Source: Thermodesulfobacteriota bacterium
GTDB taxonomy: Bacteria; Desulfobacterota; GWC2-55-46
Reading direction: 5' to 3'
Assembly (NCBI GenBank): GCA_030583865.1
Contig: CP129479.1
Coordinates: 1,066,744 to 1,130,743, forward strand
Length of the DNA stretch: 64,000 bases
Shown here: positions 25,899 to 34,169 of the stretch, piece by piece
Layout: every line of letters begins with the position of its first letter
Numbering within the stretch: position 1 is the first letter of the stretch
Translations under genes and position numbers: made by a program
Notes under the pieces: generated by a model
What the model was told of the DNA's origin: nothing
The model's input: the letters and a program-made list of their open reading frames with translations, nothing else
The model's database searches: none

Positions 25899-27280
25899 GC
25901 AGGATTCTTATCATAGACGACGAGCCGCTCATGCGCATCTCCATAGGCGACGCGCTAAAGGACGAGGGCTACGAGGTCTCGGATGCCGCTACCGGAAGGG
26001 AAGGCCTGGCCGTCGCCAGGGACGGCATCACCCCCTTCGACATAGTCATAACGGATCTGAGGCTCCCGGACATAGACGGCCTCGAGGTCTTGAAGTCGCT
26101 CCGGAAGTCCTCGCCCGAGGCGATGGTCGTCCTCATAACCGCTTTCGGCGCGGTCGAGACCGCCGTAGAGGCCATGAAGTACGGGGCCTACGACTACGTG
26201 ACAAAGCCCTTCGCAATGGACGAGCTCCTCATCATGATAAGGAGGATGTTGAGGCTCAAGGACCTCGAGCGCGAGAACCAGGCGCTCAAGGAGCAGGTCG
26301 AGGGGAGGTATAACTTCAGCGGCATCGTCGGCAGAAGCGATAAGATGAACGAGATATTCGAGATGATAAAGGTCGTCTCGCAGACCGATTCCACGGTCCT
26401 CATTCTCGGGGAGAGCGGCACGGGCAAGGAGGTCGTGGCGAGCGCCATACACCGGAACAGCCCCAGGAAGGACGGGCCGTATATAAAAGTAAGCTGCGCC
26501 GCCATTCCGGAAACGCTTCTCGAGGCCGAGCTTTTCGGCTACGACAAGGGCGCGTTCACGGGGGCCGTGAAGCAGAAGAAGGGCAGGTTCGAGCTCGCGG
26601 ACAAGGGCACCATATTCCTCGACGAAATAGGCGAGCTCGCTCCTTCCATACAGGTAAAGCTCCTCAGGGTGCTCCAGGAAAAGGAGTTCGACAGGCTCGG
26701 GGGCACCGGCACGGTTAGCGCCGACGTCCGGGTGATATGCGCAACGCAAAGGGACCTTAAAAAAGATGTCCAGAACGGCTCCTTCCGCGAAGACCTCTAT
26801 TACAGGCTTAACGTGGTGCCGATAGTGCTTCCGCCGCTACGCGAGAGGAAGGGCGACATAATGCTCCTCGCCAACCATTTCCTGAACTACTATTCCGGAC
26901 TGTGTAAGAAACAGGTAAAGGGCTTTTCGGTCGACGCTGTCGAGGCGCTCATCAAGTACCCGTTCCCGGGTAACGTCCGCGAGCTCGAGCACGCTGTGGA
27001 AAGGGCGGTCGTCATGGGCAAGGGCGAGGAGATACAGCCCTGGGACCTCCCGGAAGAGATAGGGAACTCGAACCTCAGCGACTGCCTCAAGGTCTTCCGC
27101 AGCGGAGAGGGCAGCTACGAGAACCTCACTAAGGCCATGAAGGACTTCGAGAAGAAATACATCATAAAGGTCCTCGAGGAGACGAACGGGAATAAGACCC
27201 TGGCAGCCAAGCTCCTTGGGGTTTCTAGGAAGACCCTCTGGGAGAAGTGCAAGCTCCTTGAGATAATAAGCGGCGAGTGA
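25895..27280 (+). CDS. Sigma-54-dependent response regulator, NtrC family
   Basis: A 461-residue activator with a receiver domain (phospho-acceptor D54 in VITDLRLPDIDG), an AAA+ sigma-54 interaction domain (Walker A LGESGTGKEVVASAIHR, GAFTGA loop, TIFLDEIGEL Walker B) and a Fis-type DNA-binding helix at the C-terminus (NKTLAAKLLGVSRKTLWEKC). It begins at a TTG that overlaps the kinase stop codon by four bases, preceded by GGAGGAAGGGG, so it is translated together with the kinase. Targets should be genes with -24/-12 promoters; none is obvious nearby. Confidence 0.94.
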   Translation: MSRILIIDDEPLMRISIGDALKDEGYEVSDAATGREGLAVARDGITPFDIVITDLRLPDIDGLEVLKSLRKSSPEAMVVLITAFGAVETAVEAMKYGAYDYVTKPFAMDELLIMIRRMLRLKDLERENQALKEQVEGRYNFSGIVGRSDKMNEIFEMIKVVSQTDSTVLILGESGTGKEVVASAIHRNSPRKDGPYIKVSCAAIPETLLEAELFGYDKGAFTGAVKQKKGRFELADKGTIFLDEIGELAPSIQVKLLRVLQEKEFDRLGGTGTVSADVRVICATQRDLKKDVQNGSFREDLYYRLNVVPIVLPPLRERKGDIMLLANHFLNYYSGLCKKQVKGFSVDAVEALIKYPFPGNVRELEHAVERAVVMGKGEEIQPWDLPEEIGNSNLSDCLKVFRSGEGSYENLTKAMKDFEKKYIIKVLEETNGNKTLAAKLLGVSRKTLWEKCKLLEIISGE

Positions 27281-27460
27281 GGGCAGCCTCTAACAGGCTG
27301 CTGAAAAAGTCCATCTGCTTCGAAGGCTACGTCGCTGGCTACGAAGGCGTACACGGAAAGTACGCCTCATTCCTCGCTCCCCTATTCCAATGGGGCCTCG
27401 CATCTGGAGCTTTTTGAGCAGCCTGCATAAAAACGGAGTTTTTCAGCAAGCTGCTAGAAT
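27281..27460. repeat. Second family of palindromic repeat
   Basis: Begins just after the response-regulator stop. CAGGCTGCTGAAAAAGTCC (27295 on) pairs with GGAGCTTTTTGAGCAGCCTG at about 27406-27425, enclosing GAAGG direct repeats around GGCTACGTCGCTGGCTACGA. A second nested hairpin AAAAACGGAGTTTTTCAGCA follows. Elements ending in GCTGCTGAAAAAGTCC are widely scattered in related genomes. The first bases (GGGCAGCCTCTA) also resemble the end of the 145-bp family. Confidence 0.6.
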
Positions 27461-27463
27461 TTT

Positions 27464-28339
27464 TCAGGCCTTATGCCTTGCCTTAAGTATCCTGTCTATC
27501 TTGCCGTAATCTCTGATTATTTCAATCTTGTCGTATCTGCCGTCAGCCGCGGCCATGCGCCTCGCTTCACCTGCCTGCCCGTAGCCGATTTCAATAAGAA
27601 GCCACCCTCCCGGAGCAAGGAAGAGAGGGGACTCGCTCACTATTCGCCTTATGAAGGAAAGGCCGTCCTCCCCTCCTGAAAGCGCCTCCCTGGGCTCGAA
27701 ATCCCTGACCTCCGGGTCGAGGCCTTCCATATCCCTTTCCGGTACATAGGGCGGGTTGGAGACTATTATTCCCGCGCTGCCCCTGAGTACGCCGGGAAGC
27801 GGTGCGAAGAGGTCTCCGTGAAGGAACCTGATCCTTTCCGCCACCCCGGCCCTTGCGGCGTTCTCCCTTGCGATCTGAAGCGCCTTTTCGGAGATATCCG
27901 TTGCGTATACGACAGGGCCCGGCGCTTCGCTCGCTATGGACGCGGCTATGCAGCCGCTACCCGTGCAAAGGTCTATGACGGCCAGGGCGGGGTCCATGTC
28001 CTTTCCGAGCTTTATCGCCTCCCCGGCAAGGAGCTCCGTCTCGGGCCTGGGTATGAGGACGTCTTTTGTGACCTTCAGGGTAAGCCCCCTGAAATCCGTC
28101 TCACCGAAGATGTACTGGGACGGCTCCCTCTTAACGCGCCTTAAGAGTGCGTCCTCAAGCTCCGCTGCTTTCTCGAAGGGAAGCTCCTTCCTGGCATCGA
28201 GGAAAAGGGAGTGCCTCTTTACGCCGAGTATACGCATGAGTATCAGCTCTGCCTCGGCAACCGGCTCCGGGATGCCCGCATTTGAGAGGGCCTCACTGGC
28301 CCTCGTAAGCGCCTCTCTTATCGTTTCAGTGCCCGGCAT
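27464..28339 (-). CDS. prmC: Peptide chain release factor N5-glutamine methyltransferase
   Basis: Methylates the GGQ glutamine of release factors RF1 and RF2. The 291-residue protein has the N-terminal helical substrate domain (RVKREPSQYIFGETDFRG, LIPRPETELL) and a Rossmann methyltransferase domain with VIDLCTGSGCIAASIASE as SAM-binding loop and the catalytic SNPPYVPERDM (NPPY). The ATG at 28339 is the family start. No prfA is adjacent in this window, although the two are often neighbours. Length typical. Confidence 0.93.
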   Translation of the reverse strand: MPGTETIREALTRASEALSNAGIPEPVAEAELILMRILGVKRHSLFLDARKELPFEKAAELEDALLRRVKREPSQYIFGETDFRGLTLKVTKDVLIPRPETELLAGEAIKLGKDMDPALAVIDLCTGSGCIAASIASEAPGPVVYATDISEKALQIARENAARAGVAERIRFLHGDLFAPLPGVLRGSAGIIVSNPPYVPERDMEGLDPEVRDFEPREALSGGEDGLSFIRRIVSESPLFLAPGGWLLIEIGYGQAGEARRMAAADGRYDKIEIIRDYGKIDRILKARHKA

Positions 28340-28417
28340 CTACCCGCAAAAGCCCCCTTGAACAAAATAATGGAACGCCCACTTACCTTATGGCAAGAGG
28401 GCTCCATTATACATAGG

Positions 28418-28558
28418 GGTGCCTCTAAAAATTAAGAATTTTTTCTGAGGTCAAGGAAGGGCGGAAATAAAAAGCGCAGCATATATGGGAATATGTGAGC
28501 ATTTTTATTTCCGCCCTGACATAGAGATCAGGAAAAATAATCATTTTTAGAGGCAGCC
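28418..28558. repeat. 145-bp palindromic interspersed element, copy 4 (reverse orientation)
   Basis: Begins GGTGCCTCTAAAAATTAAGA and ends ATTTTTAGAGGCAGCC. It reads in the opposite direction from copies 1-3, with core AAAAAGCGCAGCATATATGG. It is almost identical to copy 6 at 50369-50509, differing in only a handful of bases over 140. It lies in the about 310-bp gap between prmC and the YbaK-like gene, which otherwise shows nothing recognisable. Confidence 0.88.
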
Positions 28559-28653
28559 ATAGATTATTGCGGGGAGCTTGTCAAGGGATTCCGGCGGGCG
28601 CGCAATGGCAATACTGTATTGCAGGCCGGCAGGCGCGTTATGGGAATCCGCCC

Positions 28654-29121
28654 TCAAAACCTCTCGGTGAACTCGGCGACTCTGGGCCTTACAAGCTCCT
28701 CGAAGTCCCTGTATTTCATCTCCACGGCCTCGTAATGGGTGCCCGCGTTGAAATAGATGTACTCGTCGCCTGTAAGCGACCTGTCCACCACCGTTTCAAC
28801 CTGGTACAGGTTCCCGAAAGGGGGCTCGGCCCCGGTCTCGCAATCCGGGAAAAGGTCGGAGAACTCCTCTTCTTTTGCGAGCCTCAGGTCTTTTTTCCCG
28901 AGTACGTCACTGAGCCTCCCGAAGTCGACCTTTGAGCTTGCCGGGAGCACAGTCATGACGATCTCCCCGTCAGCCTTGACCATTACGGACTTGGCAAGCT
29001 CCCGGCCTTTCACGTGCATGGAGGCTGCCACCTCCTGGGCGGTATATGCCTCGGTGTGGACGAGCGACTTGTACGGTACGTGCCTTTCCTGGAGAAGGTT
29101 TTCAAGCCGTTTGGGTATCAT
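28654..29121 (-). CDS. YbaK/EbsC-family aminoacyl-tRNA deacylase
   Basis: A 155-residue single-domain protein of the YbaK/ProX trans-editing family, which hydrolyses mischarged aminoacyl-tRNAs. Family segments: VPYKSLVHTEAYTAQEVAAS, LAKSVMVKADGEIVMTVLPA (with the conserved Lys), GCETGAEPPFG-like CETGAEPPFGNLYQV, and YFNAGTHYEAVEMKYRDFEE. Start ATG at 29121 with GGAGGGG upstream. Which tRNA it edits cannot be told. It is divergent from the archaemetzincin gene. Confidence 0.86.
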   Translation of the reverse strand: MIPKRLENLLQERHVPYKSLVHTEAYTAQEVAASMHVKGRELAKSVMVKADGEIVMTVLPASSKVDFGRLSDVLGKKDLRLAKEEEFSDLFPDCETGAEPPFGNLYQVETVVDRSLTGDEYIYFNAGTHYEAVEMKYRDFEELVRPRVAEFTERF

Positions 29122-29219
29122 GTGCCCCTCCTTGAATTAATTATATACCCTCCGCCGCGAACCGGCAAAAAAGCCCTGCGCGTGTATAATCTGGTTGAGG
29201 GCCGTTTAAGGGGGTTTGC

Positions 29220-29762
29220 ATGGTGCTCATACTGCCGGTGGGAAAGATAGAGCGCGAAGCGCTTGAACGGCTCCGTGAAGACCTCGAAAGGGAATTCGGG
29301 TTCGAGGCCGCTGTGGCCGATGAGGCTGAAGCCCTTCCCACGCCCGATTTCGCGCTGGACAAGGAGCGGTGGCAGTACGATTCCACCGGCATACTTTATT
29401 CCATAATGGAAAGGCCTGAGTTCAAGCGTTACAAGAGGGTGCTGGGCGTGGCATCGGTAGACCTCTTCGCGACGGGACTGAACTTCGTCTTCGGGGAGGC
29501 CGGGACCAGGGCCGCGGTCATATCCGCCTTCAGGCTCCGCGAGGCCTTCTACGGCAGGGAGGAAGACACGGGGCTTCTGAGGAAGAGGATGCTGACCGAG
29601 GCCGCCCACGAGCTGGGACACACCTACGGGCTCGGGCACTGCGCGTTCCCGGAATGCGTCATGTTCTTTTCAAGCACCATAGAGGACACGGACAGGAAGG
29701 GGCCGAGCTTCAAGGGGAGGTGCCTGGAGAAGATAAGGGAGTCGGGGGCCTTCGGGAAATGA
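29220..29762 (+). CDS. amzA: Archaemetzincin-family zinc metalloprotease
   Basis: A 180-residue protease-like protein with the diagnostic metal site AAHELGHTYGLGHCAFPECVMFF: HExxHxxGxxHC followed by CxxxM. The conserved C-terminal cysteine also appears (GRCLEKI). The upstream half has the family pattern IEREALERLREDLEREFG and GVASVDLFATGLNFVFGEA. Most members are archaeal or eukaryotic (AMZ1/AMZ2) with a minority in bacteria; substrates are little known. GTG/ATG choice: ATG at 29220 with AGGGGG upstream. Cytoplasmic, no signal peptide. Confidence 0.9.
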   Translation: MVLILPVGKIEREALERLREDLEREFGFEAAVADEAEALPTPDFALDKERWQYDSTGILYSIMERPEFKRYKRVLGVASVDLFATGLNFVFGEAGTRAAVISAFRLREAFYGREEDTGLLRKRMLTEAAHELGHTYGLGHCAFPECVMFFSSTIEDTDRKGPSFKGRCLEKIRESGAFGK

Positions 29763-29763
29763 A

Positions 29764-29790
29764 AAGGCCCGGGGCAGCTGCCCCGGGCCT
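29764..29790. terminator. Palindromic hairpin between convergent genes
   Basis: AGGCCCGGGGCAGCTGCCCC continues to a perfect 13-bp palindrome, directly after the archaemetzincin stop and before the convergent DUF2249 gene. No T-run on either strand, so termination efficiency is uncertain. Confidence 0.45.
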
Positions 29791-29828
29791 CGAACCGCGC
29801 AGGCGGACGACAAACCGGCTTGCGGCGA

Positions 29829-30506
29829 TTAAGCCGCCTGGGCCTTCTTTATTACCATTGCCCTCTCGCTGCCCGTGATGAACGCGTCCGATTCCGGATA
29901 GAGTATGTGCTCCTCTTTCATGTTGTGGTCGAGCAGAATGCCGAGGAGATTGCTTGAGCCGGACTCCGCGCCAGCGGCGTCGTGCCTGTCGGTTGCGCCT
30001 AGTATCTGGTCAAGGAGCGCCTGTATCTCCTTGTGCTCCATCCTCATGACGAAGGTCGGCCCCGCGTCCCGCATCCCGGTCTTTTCCTCGAAAACGGGAA
30101 AGAGGATCTCCTCCTCTATGCGGATGTGCTTCTTGAGCCCCAGGCTGAATTCCCTGAAGGCCCTGGACGCGTCCTCCCATCTGGAGTCCTTGACTGCGGC
30201 CTTGAAGCCTTCGAATATCGTGTCCAGCCTCCGGTGGTCGGTCTGGAGGTAATCGGTTATGGTGATATCGGGATTCGGCCTTTCCCTCTTTACGATGCTC
30301 ACCCTCCAGGCCTCGGGGCCCGCCTCGAGCGTCCACCAGTCGAACTCGCCGTCGTGCTCGGCCTGGAACTGGTAAAGGAGCGGCTTGGGCTCGTGGTCGT
30401 TTACGAGAGTGAACGACTCCCCGGGCTTGAGGCCCCTGTAAAGCTCGAATATTTTGGCATGTCTGTCCCTCGGGACCATATCCCTTACGTCCAGGACCTT
30501 TTCCAT
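29829..30506 (-). CDS. DUF2249-hemerythrin HHE fusion protein
   Basis: A 225-residue cytoplasmic protein. Residues 1-75 are DUF2249 (VLDVRDMVPRDRHAKIFE, GESFTLVNDHEPKPLLYQFQ), and about 85-220 are a hemerythrin HHE domain with ITDYLQTDHRRLDTIFEGF, KKHIRIEEEILFPVFEEKT and LLDHNMKEEHILYPESD. The HHE part may bind iron and take part in NO or O2 responses; combined DUF2249-HHE proteins are frequent near nitric oxide or nitrite metabolism genes, but none is seen here. Ribosome site GGAGG before ATG at 30506. This is the third hemerythrin-fold gene in the window. Confidence 0.88.
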   Translation of the reverse strand: MEKVLDVRDMVPRDRHAKIFELYRGLKPGESFTLVNDHEPKPLLYQFQAEHDGEFDWWTLEAGPEAWRVSIVKRERPNPDITITDYLQTDHRRLDTIFEGFKAAVKDSRWEDASRAFREFSLGLKKHIRIEEEILFPVFEEKTGMRDAGPTFVMRMEHKEIQALLDQILGATDRHDAAGAESGSSNLLGILLDHNMKEEHILYPESDAFITGSERAMVIKKAQAA

Positions 30507-30621
30507 CTATGTCATTCCTCCTTGTTTGTTTTCCGTTTATCTTACCCGAAGGATATTTTCCTATGCAATAGGCCATATGAAAATGACAAAAATCAATAGC
30601 CGAATCTCTGGCACGCAGGGC

Positions 30622-31431
30622 TCAGTCTAAAAGCCTCGGAGGCCTTTCGAGGGAGGGGTCCCTTTGAATGGCCTCCCTGTAATGCTCCATGGCCTCGGGA
30701 AGGAAGGACCTAAGCTCATCTACCCTCTTCCTGTCGGTCGGGTGGGTCGAGAGGAACTCCGGGGGAGACGCGCCTTCCCTTTCGGCCATCCTCTCCCAGA
30801 ACTCTACGGCCGACTCCGGGTTGTACCCGGCCTTGGCCATAAGGATGAGCCCGATCCTGTCGGCCTCGAGCTCGTGCTTCCTGCTGTACGGGAGGAGCAC
30901 CCCCACTTTTGCGCCGAGGCCGTAAGCCTGGAGGAGCCCCTCGCGGGCGACCGGGCTTGTGCCCAGAAGCGCGGCGGAAAGCGCGGCCCCGCCTATCTGG
31001 AGCGCCTGCTGCTGTGACATCCTCTCGGCGCCGTGCCGCGCTATGACATGGGCCACTTCGTGACCCATGACCGCCGCCATCCCGGCCTCGTCCCGGCAGA
31101 CCGGCAGTATGCCGGTATTTAGGGCAACCTTGCCGCCGGGCAGGGCGAACGCGTTCACAGAAGGGTTTTCTATGACGACGAACTCCCATTCGTAGTCGGG
31201 CTTGTCGGCGGCAGAGGCTATCCTTGCGCCGACCTCCTTCGCGAGGGAGTTGTACCTGGCGTTCTCGCTCAAGTCGGCCTCGGCCTTTATCTGGCTGAAG
31301 AGCGTACGGCCTATCCTCTCCTCCTGGCTTTCGGAGACGATCATTATCTGGGTGCGCTCGGTGTACGGTACCCTTGCGCACCCTGAAAATGCGAGGAGGA
31401 CTGCGGCCAAGAAGAGCACGGTCCTGGTCAT
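30622..31431 (-). CDS. M48-family metalloprotease, lipoprotein
   Basis: A 269-residue periplasmic zinc protease tethered to a membrane. The signal peptide ends in a lipobox: AAVLLAFSGCARVPYTE, with the lipidated Cys at residue 18. The zinc site is GHEVAHVIARHGAER (HExxH) with the downstream Glu in KHELEADRIGLILMAKAGY. Family: Oma1/BepA/LoiP-like Zn peptidase with role in outer-membrane quality control. I use the ATG at 31431 because it begins directly with the lipoprotein signal; the longer frame upstream shows no similarity. Transcribed toward the DUF2249 gene. Confidence 0.88.
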   Translation of the reverse strand: MTRTVLFLAAVLLAFSGCARVPYTERTQIMIVSESQEERIGRTLFSQIKAEADLSENARYNSLAKEVGARIASAADKPDYEWEFVVIENPSVNAFALPGGKVALNTGILPVCRDEAGMAAVMGHEVAHVIARHGAERMSQQQALQIGGAALSAALLGTSPVAREGLLQAYGLGAKVGVLLPYSRKHELEADRIGLILMAKAGYNPESAVEFWERMAEREGASPPEFLSTHPTDRKRVDELRSFLPEAMEHYREAIQRDPSLERPPRLLD

Positions 31432-31653
31432 GGGTATAGACCCCCGGTGTCTGCCATGCTCCGATTCTAAACCTTTTCGGGAGAAATCACAACCACGAGG
31501 AGCCGGGGCGACGCCTGCGTTTTTTTGTGGAAATAAGGCGAGAGGCCAGGGATTATTCCGGGCAGATGGGTGAGTTGACATGGTTTTGAAAGGCTCCTAA
31601 AATCAAAATAGACCCTCTTAAGGGGGTCGGTTTGATTGGAGAGGAGGAATTCA

Positions 31654-31857
31654 ATGGCAAGCAAAACATGTCACATAAACAGCTCGAACGCGGACGATAT
31701 CAGGAAGTCCGTAGGCATCGGCGACAGCGAGGCCCGCAGGCTCGTTGATTACAGGTCTGAGCACGGCAGTTTCAGGACCCTTGACGACCTCATGAACGTC
31801 CCCGGGTTCTCACCGGACACCGTGGAAAAGCTCAAAAGCGAGTGCGATCTCGACTAG
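31654..31857 (+). CDS. Small helix-hairpin-helix (ComEA-like) protein
   Basis: A 67-residue cytoplasmic protein consisting essentially of tandem helix-hairpin-helix motifs: INSSNADDIRKSVGIGDSEARRLVDYRSE and FRTLDDLMNVPGFSPDTVEKL. It resembles the ComEA DNA-binding domain but without any signal peptide or anchor. Likely non-specific DNA binding; the biological role is not evident. ATG at 31654 with GAGGAGGA upstream. It is followed by a good terminator and forms a monocistronic unit. Confidence 0.82.
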   Translation: MASKTCHINSSNADDIRKSVGIGDSEARRLVDYRSEHGSFRTLDDLMNVPGFSPDTVEKLKSECDLD

Positions 31858-31869
31858 CCGCCCAGGTAG

Positions 31870-31906
31870 AAACCGGACATCAATCGGCATGATTTGTCCG
31901 GTTTTT
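31870..31906 (+). terminator. Rho-independent terminator of the HhH gene
   Basis: Ten-base stem AAACCGGACA / TGTCCGGTTT around a 15-base loop, then five T followed by ATTT. Confidence 0.8.
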
Positions 31907-32155
31907 ATTTCACCCCTTAACAGGGCCCCTGGCCCGACGCCACGATGTGTCCCGCCTTGCCCTTTTCATAACATCCTGTTTTGACAGGCATTTCACCGTT
32001 CCCTTATGGCGGCTCAACCTTTTGTCCGCTAACCGCTCAACCCTTTTCATTATTCGTAAATCAACCAAATGCCAGTCAATAATGAATCTCTAAGTCTATA
32101 CAGGGGTTTCCGTGCACTCCGATAAGCCATGTAGAAGTATGCAGGGGGTAACGGT
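31907..32155. other. Upstream region of the chemosensory operon
   Basis: About 250 bases with no ORF. There is a TTGACA at 31980 but the paired -10 is poor, and a TCCGATAA near 32118-32125 that resembles a sigma-28 -10 but has no matching -35. The operon promoter should lie here; I cannot fix it. Confidence 0.3.
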
Positions 32156-33457
32156 TTGGAAAAGCAGCAAAAAACAGCGGCTGTGCTTGACGGCCTGATG
32201 ATCGCAAAAAAAACGTCGGGCAGGTGGGGGGCGGCGGTTGCCTCGGTTGTCGTTTCCGCGGCGGCATTCGCGTACATGTTTTTTAGTGGCGACTCGATTG
32301 AGAGCGCCCTGTACCTGGCGCTCTGGTCGGTGTTCGCAGTCTTCGTCGCGGCTTTCGCATCGAGGAGCCGCGGCGTGATGCTCTCAGAGCTCAAGGACGA
32401 GGAGCTGGTAAGGGAGCTTGCCGAAAGGACGATCCACTATAGCTCGAGGAAGAAAAGGCTCACGAAGTTCTTCAGCTCGCAGCATGACTTGAATAGCCTT
32501 ACCCGGAGCCATCTCTCCGAGGTCATAGACGAGACGGGCACGGCGGCCGGGAGGATAATGAACCAGTCGCAGCGCATAGATTCCGCGATGTGCCAGATGC
32601 AGGGCACGATCGAAGGGCTGCAGGCCGAGAGCAAGGCCATGGCCAGGGCAACGGGCGAGACCATCGCCAGGAACGAGGCCAACATAGCGGGACTGAAGGA
32701 ATACATCGGGAAGCGCAGGGCAGACGTGGAGGAAGACTACAGGACCGTGCTGGCCCTGGCCGATGAGGCGAGGTCGATGACGAGCCTAGTGGACCTCCTG
32801 AAGGGCATAAGCGACCAGACTAACCTCCTTGCCCTCAACGCCGCCATAGAGGCCGCAAGGGCGGGCGAGCACGGAAGGGGCTTCGCCATAGTCGCGGACG
32901 AGGTAAGGAAGCTTTCGAAGAACTCCGAGGAGGCCGCCGGAAAGATAGGCAAGGCCATGATAAAGATGGCGGAGGAGATAGAGACGAAGTTCGCGCTCAA
33001 GCTGAACCAGGACAGGCACGCCGGGGAATCGTCGCTCCTCCTTGACCTCCAGAGCCAGCTCTCGTCGCTCGGCGAGGGCTACCGGAAGCTCGACAATCTG
33101 AACAGGCAGATACTTGAGCAGGTGGGCGAGAGCGGGGCCCAGGTCTCGGCGGAGGTCCTCGAGCTCATAGCCGGGGTGCAGTTCCAGGACATAGTCCGAC
33201 AGCAGATAGAGCTCGTGATAAAGACCCTCGCCGACTCCGACCAGTACATGAAGAGCATCGAAGGGTGCCTCGAGGAAGGGCACCTCTGCGAGGAGGAGTG
33301 CAGGATAGGCGAGTTCGGCATAGAAAAGGTGCGAGAGCACTACGTCATGGAGAGGCAGCGGGCAACCCACAACTCGTTCATCGATTCAAATGGCGATCCT
33401 CGAACCCACGCGCCGGCCAAGGCCGCGCCGGATGAGGGCAACGTCGTCTTTTTTTAG
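32156..33457 (+). CDS. Methyl-accepting chemotaxis protein, two adjacent TM helices
   Basis: A 433-residue receptor opening the chemosensory operon. Two hydrophobic segments lie close together near the N-terminus (about residues 24-43 and 50-68) with only a few residues between them, so there is no periplasmic ligand domain and the protein probably senses an intracellular or membrane signal. The signalling tip is unmistakable: [20 protein letters not shown], followed by [21 protein letters not shown]. After the tip it continues through [14 protein letters not shown] with an extended C-terminus rich in Cys and Glu ([12 protein letters not shown]). Start is TTG at 32156 after GGGGGTAACGG. Confidence 0.88.
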   Translation: MEKQQKTAAVLDGLMIAKKTSGRWGAAVASVVVSAAAFAYMFFSGDSIESALYLALWSVFAVFVAAFASRSRGVMLSELKDEELVRELAERTIHYSSRKKRLTKFFSSQHDLNSLTRSHLSEVIDETGTAAGRIMNQSQRIDSAMCQMQGTIEGLQAESKAMARATGETIARNEANIAGLKEYIGKRRADVEEDYRTVLALADEARSMTSLVDLLKGISDQTNLLALNAAIEAARAGEHGRGFAIVADEVRKLSKNSEEAAGKIGKAMIKMAEEIETKFALKLNQDRHAGESSLLLDLQSQLSSLGEGYRKLDNLNRQILEQVGESGAQVSAEVLELIAGVQFQDIVRQQIELVIKTLADSDQYMKSIEGCLEEGHLCEEECRIGEFGIEKVREHYVMERQRATHNSFIDSNGDPRTHAPAKAAPDEGNVVFF

Positions 33458-33475
33458 CGTAAGCACGGAGGGAAA

Positions 33476-33844
33476 ATGGCCAAGACAATAATGGTGGTCG
33501 ACGACTCGGCTTCGATAAGGCAGGTCATGAACCTGACCCTCAAGAAAGCCGGATACGACGTTATCGAGGCCAGCGACGGCTCGGACGCGCTCGGAAAACT
33601 CGGCGCCCAGAAGATAAACCTCATAGTCTGCGACGTGAACATGCCCAACATGGACGGCATCACTTTCTTGAAGAGCCTGAAGGAGAAGCCGACCCACAAG
33701 TTCACGCCAGTCATCATGCTCACGACGGAGTCGCAGGAATCGAAAAAGCAGGAAGGCAAGGCGGCCGGGGCCAGGGCATGGATAGTAAAGCCCTTCAAGC
33801 CCGAACAGATGCTCGAGGCGGTCTCGAAGCTCATATTGCCTTAA
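33476..33844 (+). CDS. cheY: Chemotaxis response regulator
   Basis: A 122-residue stand-alone receiver. Acidic pocket MVVDDS (D9, D10), phospho-acceptor D53 in VCDVNMPNMDG, switch Thr in IMLTTESQ and Lys in WIVKPFKPEQ are all present. No output domain, as in CheY. It is the second gene of the operon, 18 bp after the receptor, and likely relays phosphate from the CheA in the same operon. No flagellar genes occur nearby, so the output could be flagella, pili or another behaviour. Confidence 0.94.
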   Translation: MAKTIMVVDDSASIRQVMNLTLKKAGYDVIEASDGSDALGKLGAQKINLIVCDVNMPNMDGITFLKSLKEKPTHKFTPVIMLTTESQESKKQEGKAAGARAWIVKPFKPEQMLEAVSKLILP

Positions 33845-33857
33845 GGTGGAGAAACCT

Positions 33858-34169
33858 ATGCCGGTACACATCGGGAAAGACGCGGGGAACGGGTCCATAA
33901 GCGTGGAAGGCGAGATGAACATCTACTTCGCCAATGAGCTGAAGGAAGGGCTCATGAAGGCCGTGGAGGGGAAAGGCAGCGTGAGTCTCGACCTTTCGGG
34001 GGTCACAGAGATGGACTCTTCGGGGCTCCAGGTATTGCTCCTGGCGTGGAGGGAGGCGAACAGGAACGGCGTGCCGTTCAGGCTTACGGGCGCAAGCACC
34101 CCGGTCGACGAGGTCCTCCGCCTCTTCGACCTCAAGAAGCTCTTCTGCGAAGACATGGAGACTGCGTAA
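33858..34169 (+). CDS. STAS-domain protein
   Basis: A 103-residue single STAS domain (MPVHIGKDAGNGSISVEGEM, LDLSGVTEMDSSGLQVLLLA). The DSSG segment is the usual anti-sigma-factor antagonist phosphorylation site with a conserved serine. Stand-alone STAS genes between cheY and cheA are seen in some chemosensory operons of delta-proteobacteria, probably in scaffold or phosphate-signal roles. I start at the ATG at 33858 (AGGTGGA upstream). The stop overlaps the cheA start (TAATG). Confidence 0.85.
   Translation: MPVHIGKDAGNGSISVEGEMNIYFANELKEGLMKAVEGKGSVSLDLSGVTEMDSSGLQVLLLAWREANRNGVPFRLTGASTPVDEVLRLFDLKKLFCEDMETA

Noticed and set aside
32095-32130. Sigma-28 type promoter before the chemosensory operon
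   Set aside because: TCCGATAA resembles the -10 but no TAAA-type -35 is at the proper distance.
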